Below, piece by piece: positions 1-6,570 of a stretch of 6,881 nt of DNA (its first letter is position 1; the number at the start of each line of letters is the position of its first letter). Position numbers and translations under genes: made by a program. The stretch covers positions 1-6,881 of the forward strand of contig CAIPJU010000322.1 in assembly GCA_903865465.1 (NCBI GenBank). Reading direction: 5' to 3'. This DNA comes from an uncultured Bacteroidota bacterium. Its GTDB lineage: Bacteria; Bacteroidota; Bacteroidia; Bacteroidales; VadinHA17. The notes below the pieces were generated by a model, which made no database searches, was not told the origin of the DNA, and was given only the letters and a program-made list of their open reading frames with translations.

Positions 1-677
1 CTCTCTCCTGTAATCCCGAAACATGTTAGGTTGTCGCTTTTCCAGACAGTAACAAGCTCCCTGACTTCAGGTGAGAAGGTATACAATGTTGAATTCCCCT
101 GAATCCAGTAACAGTTTTGAACTTTATCGAAACGTATATCCTTAATATCATCGCCCGGGATTTCTCCTTCCCATAAAGTAACTGAATTACTGAGGAGAAT
201 GATCTTCTTACCATCTGAAACAAGGAAGGAAAAATCTTTTCCTCCTGCAATTATAAAAGCTTTTGGGAGTGAATGGCGTGAATAGAGCTTCCCTGCCCAT
301 CCATTACTGAAAACTGCTTTATCATCAGCATAAACAAACTGATCCTGGTAGACCCCTATTGCCGCCACTTTCTTTTCGGAAGTCTGCTTATCCTGAAAAT
401 CACCGACAATGATTCCCGGGAAGAGCAGCTGACCATCTTTCAACCTGAGAAGTCCGGTGGATGACAAAATCTGAATATATCCATTCCTGTCGGAAGCTAC
501 CCTTATCAACCTTCCATTGCTTTTATCAGAAAGATATTTGACACTGTAATCCTGTACAAACTGACTATCAGAATGATACTGACGTGATGGTACTGATGGG
601 ATGACTGTGGCTGAGAAGGTCAATAAACAGAGTACAGGAAATACCGATCCGACTATTTTCAGGTTGATATATTTCAT
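1..677 (-). CDS. Exported beta-propeller-like protein, N-terminal part (cut by window edge)
   Basis: I do not recognise the family. The frame stays open from an ATG at 677 to the window edge, giving 225 residues without a stop; an in-frame stop lies upstream at 720-722. A start at 677 gives MKYINLKIVG followed by a hydrophobic stretch (about residues 8-29), which fits a Sec signal peptide or N-terminal anchor. The rest is rich in short beta-type segments broken by turns: DRNGYIQILSSTGLLRL (residues 63-79), then GVYQDQFVYADDKAVFSNGWAGKL and FLVSDGKKIILLSN. This rhythm resembles propeller blades, and the first segment loosely resembles the Reg_prop repeat (D-x-x-G-x-I-x-x-x-x-x-x-G-L-x-R). No catalytic motif is visible. 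It lies 125 bp after susD on the same strand, beyond a strong hairpin, so its transcription may be reduced or separate. It could be a periplasmic or surface component of the same uptake locus, or the sensor part of a longer protein. The gene is surely coding; its function is unknown. Confidence 0.8.
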   Translation of the reverse strand, partial: MKYINLKIVGSVFPVLCLLTFSATVIPSVPSRQYHSDSQFVQDYSVKYLSDKSNGRLIRVASDRNGYIQILSSTGLLRLKDGQLLFPGIIVGDFQDKQTSEKKVAAIGVYQDQFVYADDKAVFSNGWAGKLYSRHSLPKAFIIAGGKDFSFLVSDGKKIILLSNSVTLWEGEIPGDDIKDIRFDKVQNCYWIQGNSTLYTFSPEVRELVTVWKSDNLTCFGITGE

Positions 678-736
678 TATCAAAAGATAAAAGGTTAAAC
701 AGGCTCCCGGGTAATCTTTTTATCAGAAGAATAAAT

Positions 737-767
737 AATGGGTGCCGGAATCCGGCCGGCACCCATT
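737..767 (-). terminator. Strong 12-bp hairpin between susD and the next gene (terminator or attenuator)
   Basis: The arms AATGGGTGCCGG (737-748) and CCGGCACCCATT (756-767) are perfect reverse complements around a 7-base loop. The hairpin starts 36 bases after the susD stop. Read on the minus strand it is followed by ATTATTTATTCTT, which is T-rich but not an uninterrupted T tract; on the plus strand a short TTTTA follows. I infer a terminator for the susCD transcript, possibly incomplete, so that the downstream gene at 677 is expressed at a lower level. No protein-coding gene fits this gap. Confidence 0.7.
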
Positions 768-802
768 TTAATAGATTAAGGTCCTGATTTAAGAATGACC
801 TT

Positions 803-2452
803 TTATTGCAATAACCACATTTTCGAAAATTCATTATCGACAGCAGGAACCAGAGTAGCTACACCCTTGTCGTAGGCATCCCTGTTTTGTCCCGATTCGT
901 TGCCAGGGTAACGAAACCTTAGTGGAAAGGTATATGATGAGAGGTTACCATTATCAAATATGTCAGGCATTTTGGTCCTGCGTAAGTCAAGGTAAGTTTC
1001 AGCGGCAACCGAGAAGAGGGCTATCCATTTCTGTTCGGCTATTTTAGCAAGTCTCCCTGCATTATCACCCGGAAGGGCAATCATAGTCTGAGCCAGGTAA
1101 TCTGTTATATCAGACTCGCTTACACCCCAGCGCTCCATTGAATATCTTATACCGTTTCTGTAATAGGTATCAGCATTGCCTGATATATAGCCTTTTACAG
1201 CTGCTTCAGCAAGGATAAACTGAACCTCATCCTTGTTCATAATCTGAGCTTTAAGCAAATCATGAGAGTTCTCCTGGAACAGTTTGGAATATTTTGATAC
1301 CTTGAAATTCCCATTTGTGCCTCCTGCAGAAGTGTTATAATGACCGTTTCCGTTTTTAAAATCACCATTCATCCCTGCAACAAAACCAACGTAAATCTTA
1401 TTTGAGTCAAGGATATTTGGAACCTGTGAGGCGATGGTGCTATCCGATCGGTTAATATATTCCCATTTAGAAGTATAGGTATATCCATTGGGATCTGTGG
1501 TTGTGAATGTTACACCATCGAGGGCGGGATCGCCTGTCCAGGGGTCTTCGACAGGTGCAAACCAGGTTTTCATACGCGGATCATTGAGGACGGTCATAAT
1601 ATCAACGAGGGTTTTGCAGGGTCTCCTTCTTTCAAATTCGCCGCTGTTGGCCCAGTTGTTCGAACCTCCAACCCATGAGTTTCCAGAGTTTGTTCCTACA
1701 TAGGCAATGGAAGCATTCAAATCAGATTCATCTGAAAGCAAAGGGGAAGAAGCAACTGCTGAAATTTGAGTACCAGCGTCAGAGAGCTTTGCAGAGGCTC
1801 GCATCAATAAACGAAGTTTAAGGGAATTGCAGAATTTGACCCACTCTGTTTTGTCACCTCCAAACATCATATCATATGAAGGATCGACAATATCGGTACC
1901 CTTGGAGATCAATCCGGAGGCGTCATCGAGTTCTTTTAGCAGACCGGCATATATATCCGATTGTTTGTCATAAAGAGGATAAAGAACCCCTTCACGGCCC
2001 TGCAATGCCTGACTGTAATATACATCTCCATAATAATCAGTTATAAATGAGAATAGCAGGACCCTGAAAGTAGTGAATATTCCAACATGGGAGTCAGAGC
2101 CTCTGGCTTTTGAGAGTTGTATTGCCGAATCAATGAATTTCAGAATATCCATTGCCGAGTACATATCGGTAGGCAGACCTTTAAAGGCAGTATAATAATT
2201 ATCCCCTCCCTGGTAATTGCGCATTGTGTACTGCACAGCACCTGGAAGCATTGTGTTTCCCCAGCCCCTGTCCTGATAAAACAGGCAGGACTTTTTCAGG
2301 ATTGATGACAGAAGGAAGGGGTCATTCAAAGACTCAATGGCATTTTTCTGCTGTAGCAGGTCATCCTGCCTTAAGGCATCCTTACTGCAGGATACAAATC
2401 CTAAGAATAAAGCAGGAATAAATATTTTTGCGAGAAATGATTTCATAGTCAT
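803..2452 (-). CDS. SusD/RagB-family nutrient-binding outer membrane lipoprotein (SusD-like_2 type)
   Basis: This is the surface lipoprotein that pairs with the SusC barrel and captures ligand before TonB-driven import. It is 549 residues, a normal length. The N-terminus is a lipoprotein signal ending FVSC, with the acylated Cys at residue 22; the following SKD resembles the Bacteroidota signal that sends lipoproteins to the cell surface. Family landmarks in order: GDVYYSQALQG (142-152), FGGDKTEWVKFCNSLKLRL (197-215), DPRMKTWF (291-298), EVQFILAEAAVKG (409-421), IAEQKWIALF (471-480) and ETYLDLRRTKMP (485-496), then a C-terminal PLRFRYPGNE segment. These are typical of SusD-like_2 proteins rather than the classic starch-binding SusD. 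Either ATG at 2452 (MTMKSF) or at 2446 (MKSF) could be the start; no Shine-Dalgarno motif decides between them. It begins 24 bp after the susC stop with no terminator between, so the two are almost certainly co-transcribed. The substrate cannot be read from the sequence. Confidence 0.96.
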   Translation of the reverse strand: MTMKSFLAKIFIPALFLGFVSCSKDALRQDDLLQQKNAIESLNDPFLLSSILKKSCLFYQDRGWGNTMLPGAVQYTMRNYQGGDNYYTAFKGLPTDMYSAMDILKFIDSAIQLSKARGSDSHVGIFTTFRVLLFSFITDYYGDVYYSQALQGREGVLYPLYDKQSDIYAGLLKELDDASGLISKGTDIVDPSYDMMFGGDKTEWVKFCNSLKLRLLMRASAKLSDAGTQISAVASSPLLSDESDLNASIAYVGTNSGNSWVGGSNNWANSGEFERRRPCKTLVDIMTVLNDPRMKTWFAPVEDPWTGDPALDGVTFTTTDPNGYTYTSKWEYINRSDSTIASQVPNILDSNKIYVGFVAGMNGDFKNGNGHYNTSAGGTNGNFKVSKYSKLFQENSHDLLKAQIMNKDEVQFILAEAAVKGYISGNADTYYRNGIRYSMERWGVSESDITDYLAQTMIALPGDNAGRLAKIAEQKWIALFSVAAETYLDLRRTKMPDIFDNGNLSSYTFPLRFRYPGNESGQNRDAYDKGVATLVPAVDNEFSKMWLLQ

Positions 2453-2476
2453 TATCTGTTAGATGTTTGTAACACA

Positions 2477-5400
2477 TTAAAAATCAAAGGCAAGCTTAAA
2501 TCCTAACGAACGAATGCTCGGCAGGGTTGCCCTGAGGATTCCCTGGTTTACACCAACGCCTGAGAAGGCTGATTCAGGATCTTCATTTCGTCCCGATTTA
2601 TTCCACTGAAAAACGTTCCTTCCTATTAAGGATATGTTAACATTTGAAACGTTTATTTTGCCAGAGAGTGAACTGGGAACTGTATAGGTAAGTGAAATCT
2701 CCCTCATTTTGAAATTGGTCGCATCATAGGTTCTGGTGGAGGCAAAATTCCAGATTACATCGCCATAACTGTTGTAAGGGAACTGATAAAAAGTATTGTT
2801 TCGATCAGCTCCGTTCACAATATAATCAGCATCGGTTGCATTTGAAGGATCGCCGGTGTAATTTGGATTGAGGAATACCCCTTTTGCATAACTTGCATCG
2901 TTGAAGTCAGAACGCTGGCCATCATTGTTAATATTAACGGCTTCATACTGACTTGAACCTTCTGCCGGCCAGGGCAATCCACCCAGTGCGGGAGTACGGC
3001 CACCCTGCCAGTAAGGATTATTCGGACCTGAACTCAGGGTCGTGAATGCCCTTCCGTTCGATTCGAGGTATCTCTGGTTTACAGAAACATACTTTCCGCC
3101 TTTGCGGAAACTGCCTACCAGATTTAGTGTAAATCCCTTGTATTTGACACTTGTGTTTAAACCGAGAATATAATCAGGATTGTAGTTCCCCAGCTGGGCT
3201 CTTTCAGTTTCATCAGCAGAGACCTGGAATTCACCTCCTGCACCGTCAAGAAGCGGCATCCCGGCATATTTGCCTGTTTTTACCCTGAGTATCGGGTTTT
3301 GTTCATATATGTTCCCGATCTGCTCACCGACGGCAATCTTTACTACAGAGTTACCATCATAAGAAGCAAATACATAACCCTTAGGGGCAAACTTAGAAGA
3401 TAGCCTGGTAATAACCGCCTTATAATGTGTAAATGAAGCCGATATATCCCATGTCCAATCCTGCGTTTTTAAAGGGGTAAGTGTTAAACCCCATTCATAA
3501 CCCTGGTTTCTGACATCACCGATATTGGTAGTCATTGATGTGAATCCTGTTCCCTGAACCAGGGGGATCCCGCCAAGCTGGTTGTTCTGGTCTTTAACAA
3601 AGTAAGTAAAATCGAACATTATCCTTCTCTTTAAAAGCCACAAATCTACACCGGCCTCCTTAGTGATGGAATGCATTGGTTTGATATTGGGATCGACAAG
3701 AGTGGCATTTATACTCGCTGTTTTTACAGTACCCGACCAGTCGGGGGAATCAAAGGTATAGGTATCAATCGATCTTGTTCTTGCAAGTCCGTTTCCGACA
3801 TCAGCAAGTCCAAGGCGAAGTTTCAGAAGATCAATTGCCTTAGGCAGATGAAAAGTTTCGGATATAACCCAGGCTGCTGAAACAGAAGGATAGAAATAGT
3901 GGATTTTTTCTTCTGCCAGATTTCCTTTCCAGTCATTACGTCCTGTAACTCCTAAAAACAACTGATTGTTCCATCCAAGGTCGGCAGTTCCATAAACACT
4001 ATAGGCAGGCATTGTGCTCCAGCCATAATCAGCTGTTAGTTTGCCCGGGAAAGCATTGCCTATGGTGAATAGTCCAGGTGTACTCAGTGATGAACCATTT
4101 ATAACATAACTATCAGCATTTGAATAGGAATAGTTACCCCCTGCATTAGCCGTAATATTAAATTTCCCGACATTCTTATTGTAGGTCAGGATAGCATCGG
4201 AGTTAATCATAAGGTTACTGCTGGTGTTGGTAATAAATGCGCCATCGCCTGCATCCTGCCTCTCCGACAAAGCCCTTTCCCCGAATGACTGCCTGTATTC
4301 ATAATTCTCAATAACATCTTCGAGACCTGACCTGACCATAAATGAAAAATCCTTGTTTATCTGCCAGTCGAGCTGAACCTTACCAAAGAAATTATCACGG
4401 GTGAACCTGTTTATCTTTTCATAGGTTGTCCACCATGGGTTATCAGTATTTACATCGATCCCGTTGTCTTTCATTATTGCCCCATTCATCAGAACTCCTT
4501 CGAATCCCTTCAGCCAGTAGTTTTTCATATCGGCAAGAGGCTGTAGGTTAGTTGGAAAGTTGAACAGCAAGTCATTAAGGATACTGTTTGAACCGGCTAC
4601 ATTAGCCTTATTGGGAGAATATGTTCTGATATAGCTTACATTAGCCGAGACCTTCAGGTTTTTAGCCATTTTATACTCCGAATTCAGAGTCACCGACTGC
4701 TGGCTTGTCTTGGTATTAGGCATCACACCCTTGTTTCCCATATCGCTGAATGAAAGCCTGAAAGCACCTTTATCGTAATTCCCGCTAATGTTGATGTTTG
4801 TGGTTATGGTGCTTCCTGTCTGAAGATAAGTCTTCATTCTGTCCTCCTTTGAAGAGTACATCGGCCCGTTTTCCCATTTCTGGTCCTTTACATTCCAGTA
4901 ATTATCGGAATACTTTCCGTCCAGAGCCGGTCCCCAGGTATCAGTATTGTCATACTCCCATTCATAAGCACGTTCACCCTGACCGTACAACTGCTGTTCC
5001 TGAATAAACTGATATGGGGTGTCGAAGTTCGCTGATGTGGAAAACGAGACTCCAAGACCTTTCTTGCCTCCCCTGCCCGATTTTGTAGTTATCATCACTA
5101 CCCCATTGCCACCTTCAGATCCATAAAGAGCACCGGCACTTCCCCCTTTAAGAACCGTAACATTCTCAATATCTTCAGGGTTAAGCTGAGAGAGAATGTT
5201 ACCAAAGTCAACTCCGTTTTTGCTTGTGAATGTTTGTTGACCTACGGGAATTCCATCTATAACATAAAGCGGCTGCCCCTTGACAGAAACGTTCGCATCG
5301 CTGGTAGAAGGCATTGCTGTTGTACCACGTATGTTTACGAGAACTGAGGATGTAGGGTCACTGCTTAGGCTGGTCAGATTAATACCACTGATTTTACCGT

Positions 5401-5842
5401 CGAGCGATTTCATGACGTTGCTGGTCCCAGCCCTGACCATTTCATCTGACTTTACCTCTCCAACAGAATAGGCAAGTGATTTTTTTTCTCTGGTGATACC
5501 GAGGGCTGTTACAACCACTTCGTCCATGACTGTTGCGGAGGTTTTTAGGATGACATCAACCATAGACCTTCCGTTCAGCATAAGCTCTTCGGGTTGCATC
5601 CCCAGGAAAGAGAATACCAGGATGGCTTTGGCATCGGGCACAGAAATAATATATTTGCCCGATCCGTCGGTCAGAGTACCCCTGGTAGTACCCTTAACCT
5701 GAATTGAGACCCCCGGCATTGCTTCACCCTGATCGCTCTTTACAACACCTGTCACTGTAATCTGTGACCAGGCTGAAAGAGCAAAAAGAGAAAACATCGC
5801 CGTTAATAACGTGTGTAGAATTCTTTTTTTCATAAGGTTCAT
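2477..5842 (-). CDS. SusC/RagA-family TonB-linked outer membrane transporter
   Basis: This outer-membrane barrel imports a nutrient captured by its SusD partner, using TonB/ExbBD energy. It is complete at 1121 residues, within the usual range. A signal peptide ends at about AWS|Q (residues 26/27). A carboxypeptidase-regulatory-like beta domain follows (about 28-103: ITVTGVV, MPGVSIQVKGTTRGTLTD, GKYIISVP), then a Ton-box region MDEVVVTALG (106-115). The plug domain covers about 118-257 and contains REKKSLAYSVGEV, LVNIRGT, QPLYVIDGIPV, LNPEDIENVTVLKG and ALYGSEGGNGVVMITTKSG. The remainder is the 22-strand-type barrel, ending IRSLGFKLAFDF with a terminal Phe as usual for outer-membrane proteins. 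There is no STN domain between the signal peptide and the beta domain, so it is unlikely to signal to an anti-sigma factor. ATGs at 5842 (MNLMKK) and 5833 (MKKRIL) are both possible starts; MKK is the more typical signal-peptide beginning. susD follows after 24 bp. The substrate is unknown. Confidence 0.97.
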   Translation of the reverse strand: MNLMKKRILHTLLTAMFSLFALSAWSQITVTGVVKSDQGEAMPGVSIQVKGTTRGTLTDGSGKYIISVPDAKAILVFSFLGMQPEELMLNGRSMVDVILKTSATVMDEVVVTALGITREKKSLAYSVGEVKSDEMVRAGTSNVMKSLDGKISGINLTSLSSDPTSSVLVNIRGTTAMPSTSDANVSVKGQPLYVIDGIPVGQQTFTSKNGVDFGNILSQLNPEDIENVTVLKGGSAGALYGSEGGNGVVMITTKSGRGGKKGLGVSFSTSANFDTPYQFIQEQQLYGQGERAYEWEYDNTDTWGPALDGKYSDNYWNVKDQKWENGPMYSSKEDRMKTYLQTGSTITTNINISGNYDKGAFRLSFSDMGNKGVMPNTKTSQQSVTLNSEYKMAKNLKVSANVSYIRTYSPNKANVAGSNSILNDLLFNFPTNLQPLADMKNYWLKGFEGVLMNGAIMKDNGIDVNTDNPWWTTYEKINRFTRDNFFGKVQLDWQINKDFSFMVRSGLEDVIENYEYRQSFGERALSERQDAGDGAFITNTSSNLMINSDAILTYNKNVGKFNITANAGGNYSYSNADSYVINGSSLSTPGLFTIGNAFPGKLTADYGWSTMPAYSVYGTADLGWNNQLFLGVTGRNDWKGNLAEEKIHYFYPSVSAAWVISETFHLPKAIDLLKLRLGLADVGNGLARTRSIDTYTFDSPDWSGTVKTASINATLVDPNIKPMHSITKEAGVDLWLLKRRIMFDFTYFVKDQNNQLGGIPLVQGTGFTSMTTNIGDVRNQGYEWGLTLTPLKTQDWTWDISASFTHYKAVITRLSSKFAPKGYVFASYDGNSVVKIAVGEQIGNIYEQNPILRVKTGKYAGMPLLDGAGGEFQVSADETERAQLGNYNPDYILGLNTSVKYKGFTLNLVGSFRKGGKYVSVNQRYLESNGRAFTTLSSGPNNPYWQGGRTPALGGLPWPAEGSSQYEAVNINNDGQRSDFNDASYAKGVFLNPNYTGDPSNATDADYIVNGADRNNTFYQFPYNSYGDVIWNFASTRTYDATNFKMREISLTYTVPSSLSGKINVSNVNISLIGRNVFQWNKSGRNEDPESAFSGVGVNQGILRATLPSIRSLGFKLAFDF

Positions 5843-6254
5843 ATTAGGGTTAGAAATATTTGGTTTTTTTTAGGGGACATTACTCAAATCAAAGATTTAT
5901 AATGTAAACAATATTAGCAAGTGGAATTTTACTCACTTTGCATTATATTTTAACCTTAATTAACTTTTCGTCTCATCTTCACACTGTTTATTGATAAGTT
6001 TCATACTCTTTTAACCGGTTGTCTGTGAAACCCCATTGACTTGTAGGGGATAAATAGCCAAATTATATGTTATCATTGCCTTAACTCAGCTATTAAAATA
6101 ATAAGTAGTATCAAAAGAATCTTCCGTAGTCATTAATTGGTATCGAAAACAGAGAAAAAATACGTATTTCCCAAAGCTATGTTCACAGTTATTGATCAGT
6201 CATTTGTAGAAACAAAAAATAAGGAAAATGTTTCATTTCTGCATAAATAATAAT
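5843..6254. other. Roughly 410-bp AT-rich intergenic region upstream of susC
   Basis: No open reading frame of convincing length or composition lies here on either strand. It holds the candidate susCD promoter near 5890-5920, an 8-base A run on the minus strand at 5871-5864 inside the likely leader, and a weak 6-bp inverted repeat, GAAACA (6209-6214) with TGTTTC (6229-6234), about 20 bases beyond the possible small lipoprotein ORF. I see no tRNA, CRISPR repeats, insertion-sequence end or recognisable riboswitch. Confidence 0.6.
5890..5920 (-). promoter_or_regulatory. Candidate Bacteroidota-type promoter for susCD
   Basis: Read on the minus strand there is TTG at 5920-5918, then 20 bases, then AATCTTTG at 5897-5890. 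This matches the Bacteroides consensus (TTTG near -33 and TAnnTTTG near -7) except for one base at the left of each element. The spacing is right, and the implied transcription start would leave a leader of roughly 40 bases before the ATG at 5842. The surroundings are very AT-rich, so a chance match is possible. This is the best candidate I found upstream of susC. Confidence 0.35.
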
Positions 6255-6401
6255 TTATTCAATCTCACTGTTTAATATATGCTGAATGGCATAAAGATTT
6301 TTTAAAGGAGCAGAATGATTCTTTTCACAAGCAGAAATCAGAAACAGCGTTGAAACTAACATTGGCGTTAAAGAAAATCTAAACTCATTAGATTTTTTCA
6401 T
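6255..6401 (-). CDS. Possible 48-residue lipoprotein, or remnant of a larger lipoprotein gene
   Basis: From the ATG at 6401 the reading frame gives a short protein starting MKKSNEFRF. A hydrophobic stretch with PMLVSTLFL follows, then ISAC, which fits a lipobox with the acylated Cys at residue 25. Only 23 residues follow before the stop. The order (positive start, hydrophobic core, lipobox, polar tail) is what a real lipoprotein signal looks like and is unlikely in random AT-rich DNA, although 48 codons is short. The tail shows no known domain. It could be a true small lipoprotein or the 5' stump of a decayed gene; read-through past the stop gives about 21 codons to the next stop and nothing recognisable. 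An in-frame ATG at 6449 would put 16 polar residues ahead of the signal, which makes it the poorer start. No Shine-Dalgarno motif is present. Confidence 0.4.
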   Translation of the reverse strand: MKKSNEFRFSLTPMLVSTLFLISACEKNHSAPLKNLYAIQHILNSEIE

Positions 6402-6440
6402 TAGGAGAATGATCTCATTTAAATCCTCATCAGGCACCCT

Positions 6441-6461
6441 TTCCTGCAAATATTACAGGAA
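6441..6461 (-). promoter_or_regulatory. Inverted repeat enclosing a -7-like motif, upstream of the small lipoprotein ORF
   Basis: TTCCTG (6441-6446) and CAGGAA (6456-6461) are perfect 6-base inverted repeats separated by 9 bases. On the minus strand those 9 bases read TAATATTTG, close to the Bacteroidota -7 element TAnnTTTG with one extra base. Transcription from here would start about 40 bases before the ATG at 6401. I see no good -33 element. It could be an operator over a promoter, or a chance small hairpin. Confidence 0.2.
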
Positions 6462-6537
6462 TTAGAATCGAAGCCACTTTCATGATGAAGACCCGAATTT
6501 TTTCTGCAAAACTTTTGATTTACGGAAATGTTATCCA

Positions 6538-6555
6538 TAAACCCCGGATGGTTTA
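6538..6555 (-). terminator. Weak hairpin after the permease gene, possible terminator
   Basis: TAAACC (6538-6543) and GGTTTA (6550-6555) form a 6-bp stem with a 6-base loop, 15 bases after the permease stop codon. The position suits a terminator, but no T run follows on the minus strand (the next bases are TGGATAAC), so termination here would be weak or factor-dependent. Confidence 0.25.
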
Positions 6556-6570
6556 AAGAGCTAATACCTT

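Noticed and set aside
26..250. Minus-strand ORF of 74 residues
   Set aside because: It overlaps the exported propeller-like gene in another frame; the longer frame, open from 677 to the edge with a signal peptide, is the real one.
568..834. Minus-strand ORF of 88 residues across the end of susD
   Set aside because: It runs through the susD stop, the hairpin and the start of the next gene in a different frame, and its sequence has no domain-like features.
1488..1703. Plus-strand ORF inside susD
   Set aside because: It is antisense to a clearly coding region and has no recognisable content. The same applies to plus-strand ORFs at 2117-2305 and 2224-2421.
2815..3003. Minus-strand ORF of 62 residues inside susC
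   Set aside because: It is an out-of-frame shadow of the SusC barrel region. Plus-strand ORFs at 3671-3880, 4798-5007, 5280-5471 and 5493-5702 are rejected as antisense shadows for the same reason.
6012..6050. Palindrome AACCGGTT and nearby CCCC...GGGG pairing in the susC upstream region
   Set aside because: The palindrome is only 8 bases and the C/G pairing only 4 bp with an 11-base loop; both are within chance expectation.
6188..6210. TGATCA-centred dyad
   Set aside because: Only the central 6 bases are symmetric; the flanks do not pair when compared base by base.
6402..6449. Upstream in-frame ATG (6449) as the start of the small lipoprotein
   Set aside because: It would add 16 polar, acidic residues ahead of the KK-hydrophobic-lipobox signal, and the ATG lies inside the inverted repeat; the ATG at 6401 fits a lipoprotein signal much better.
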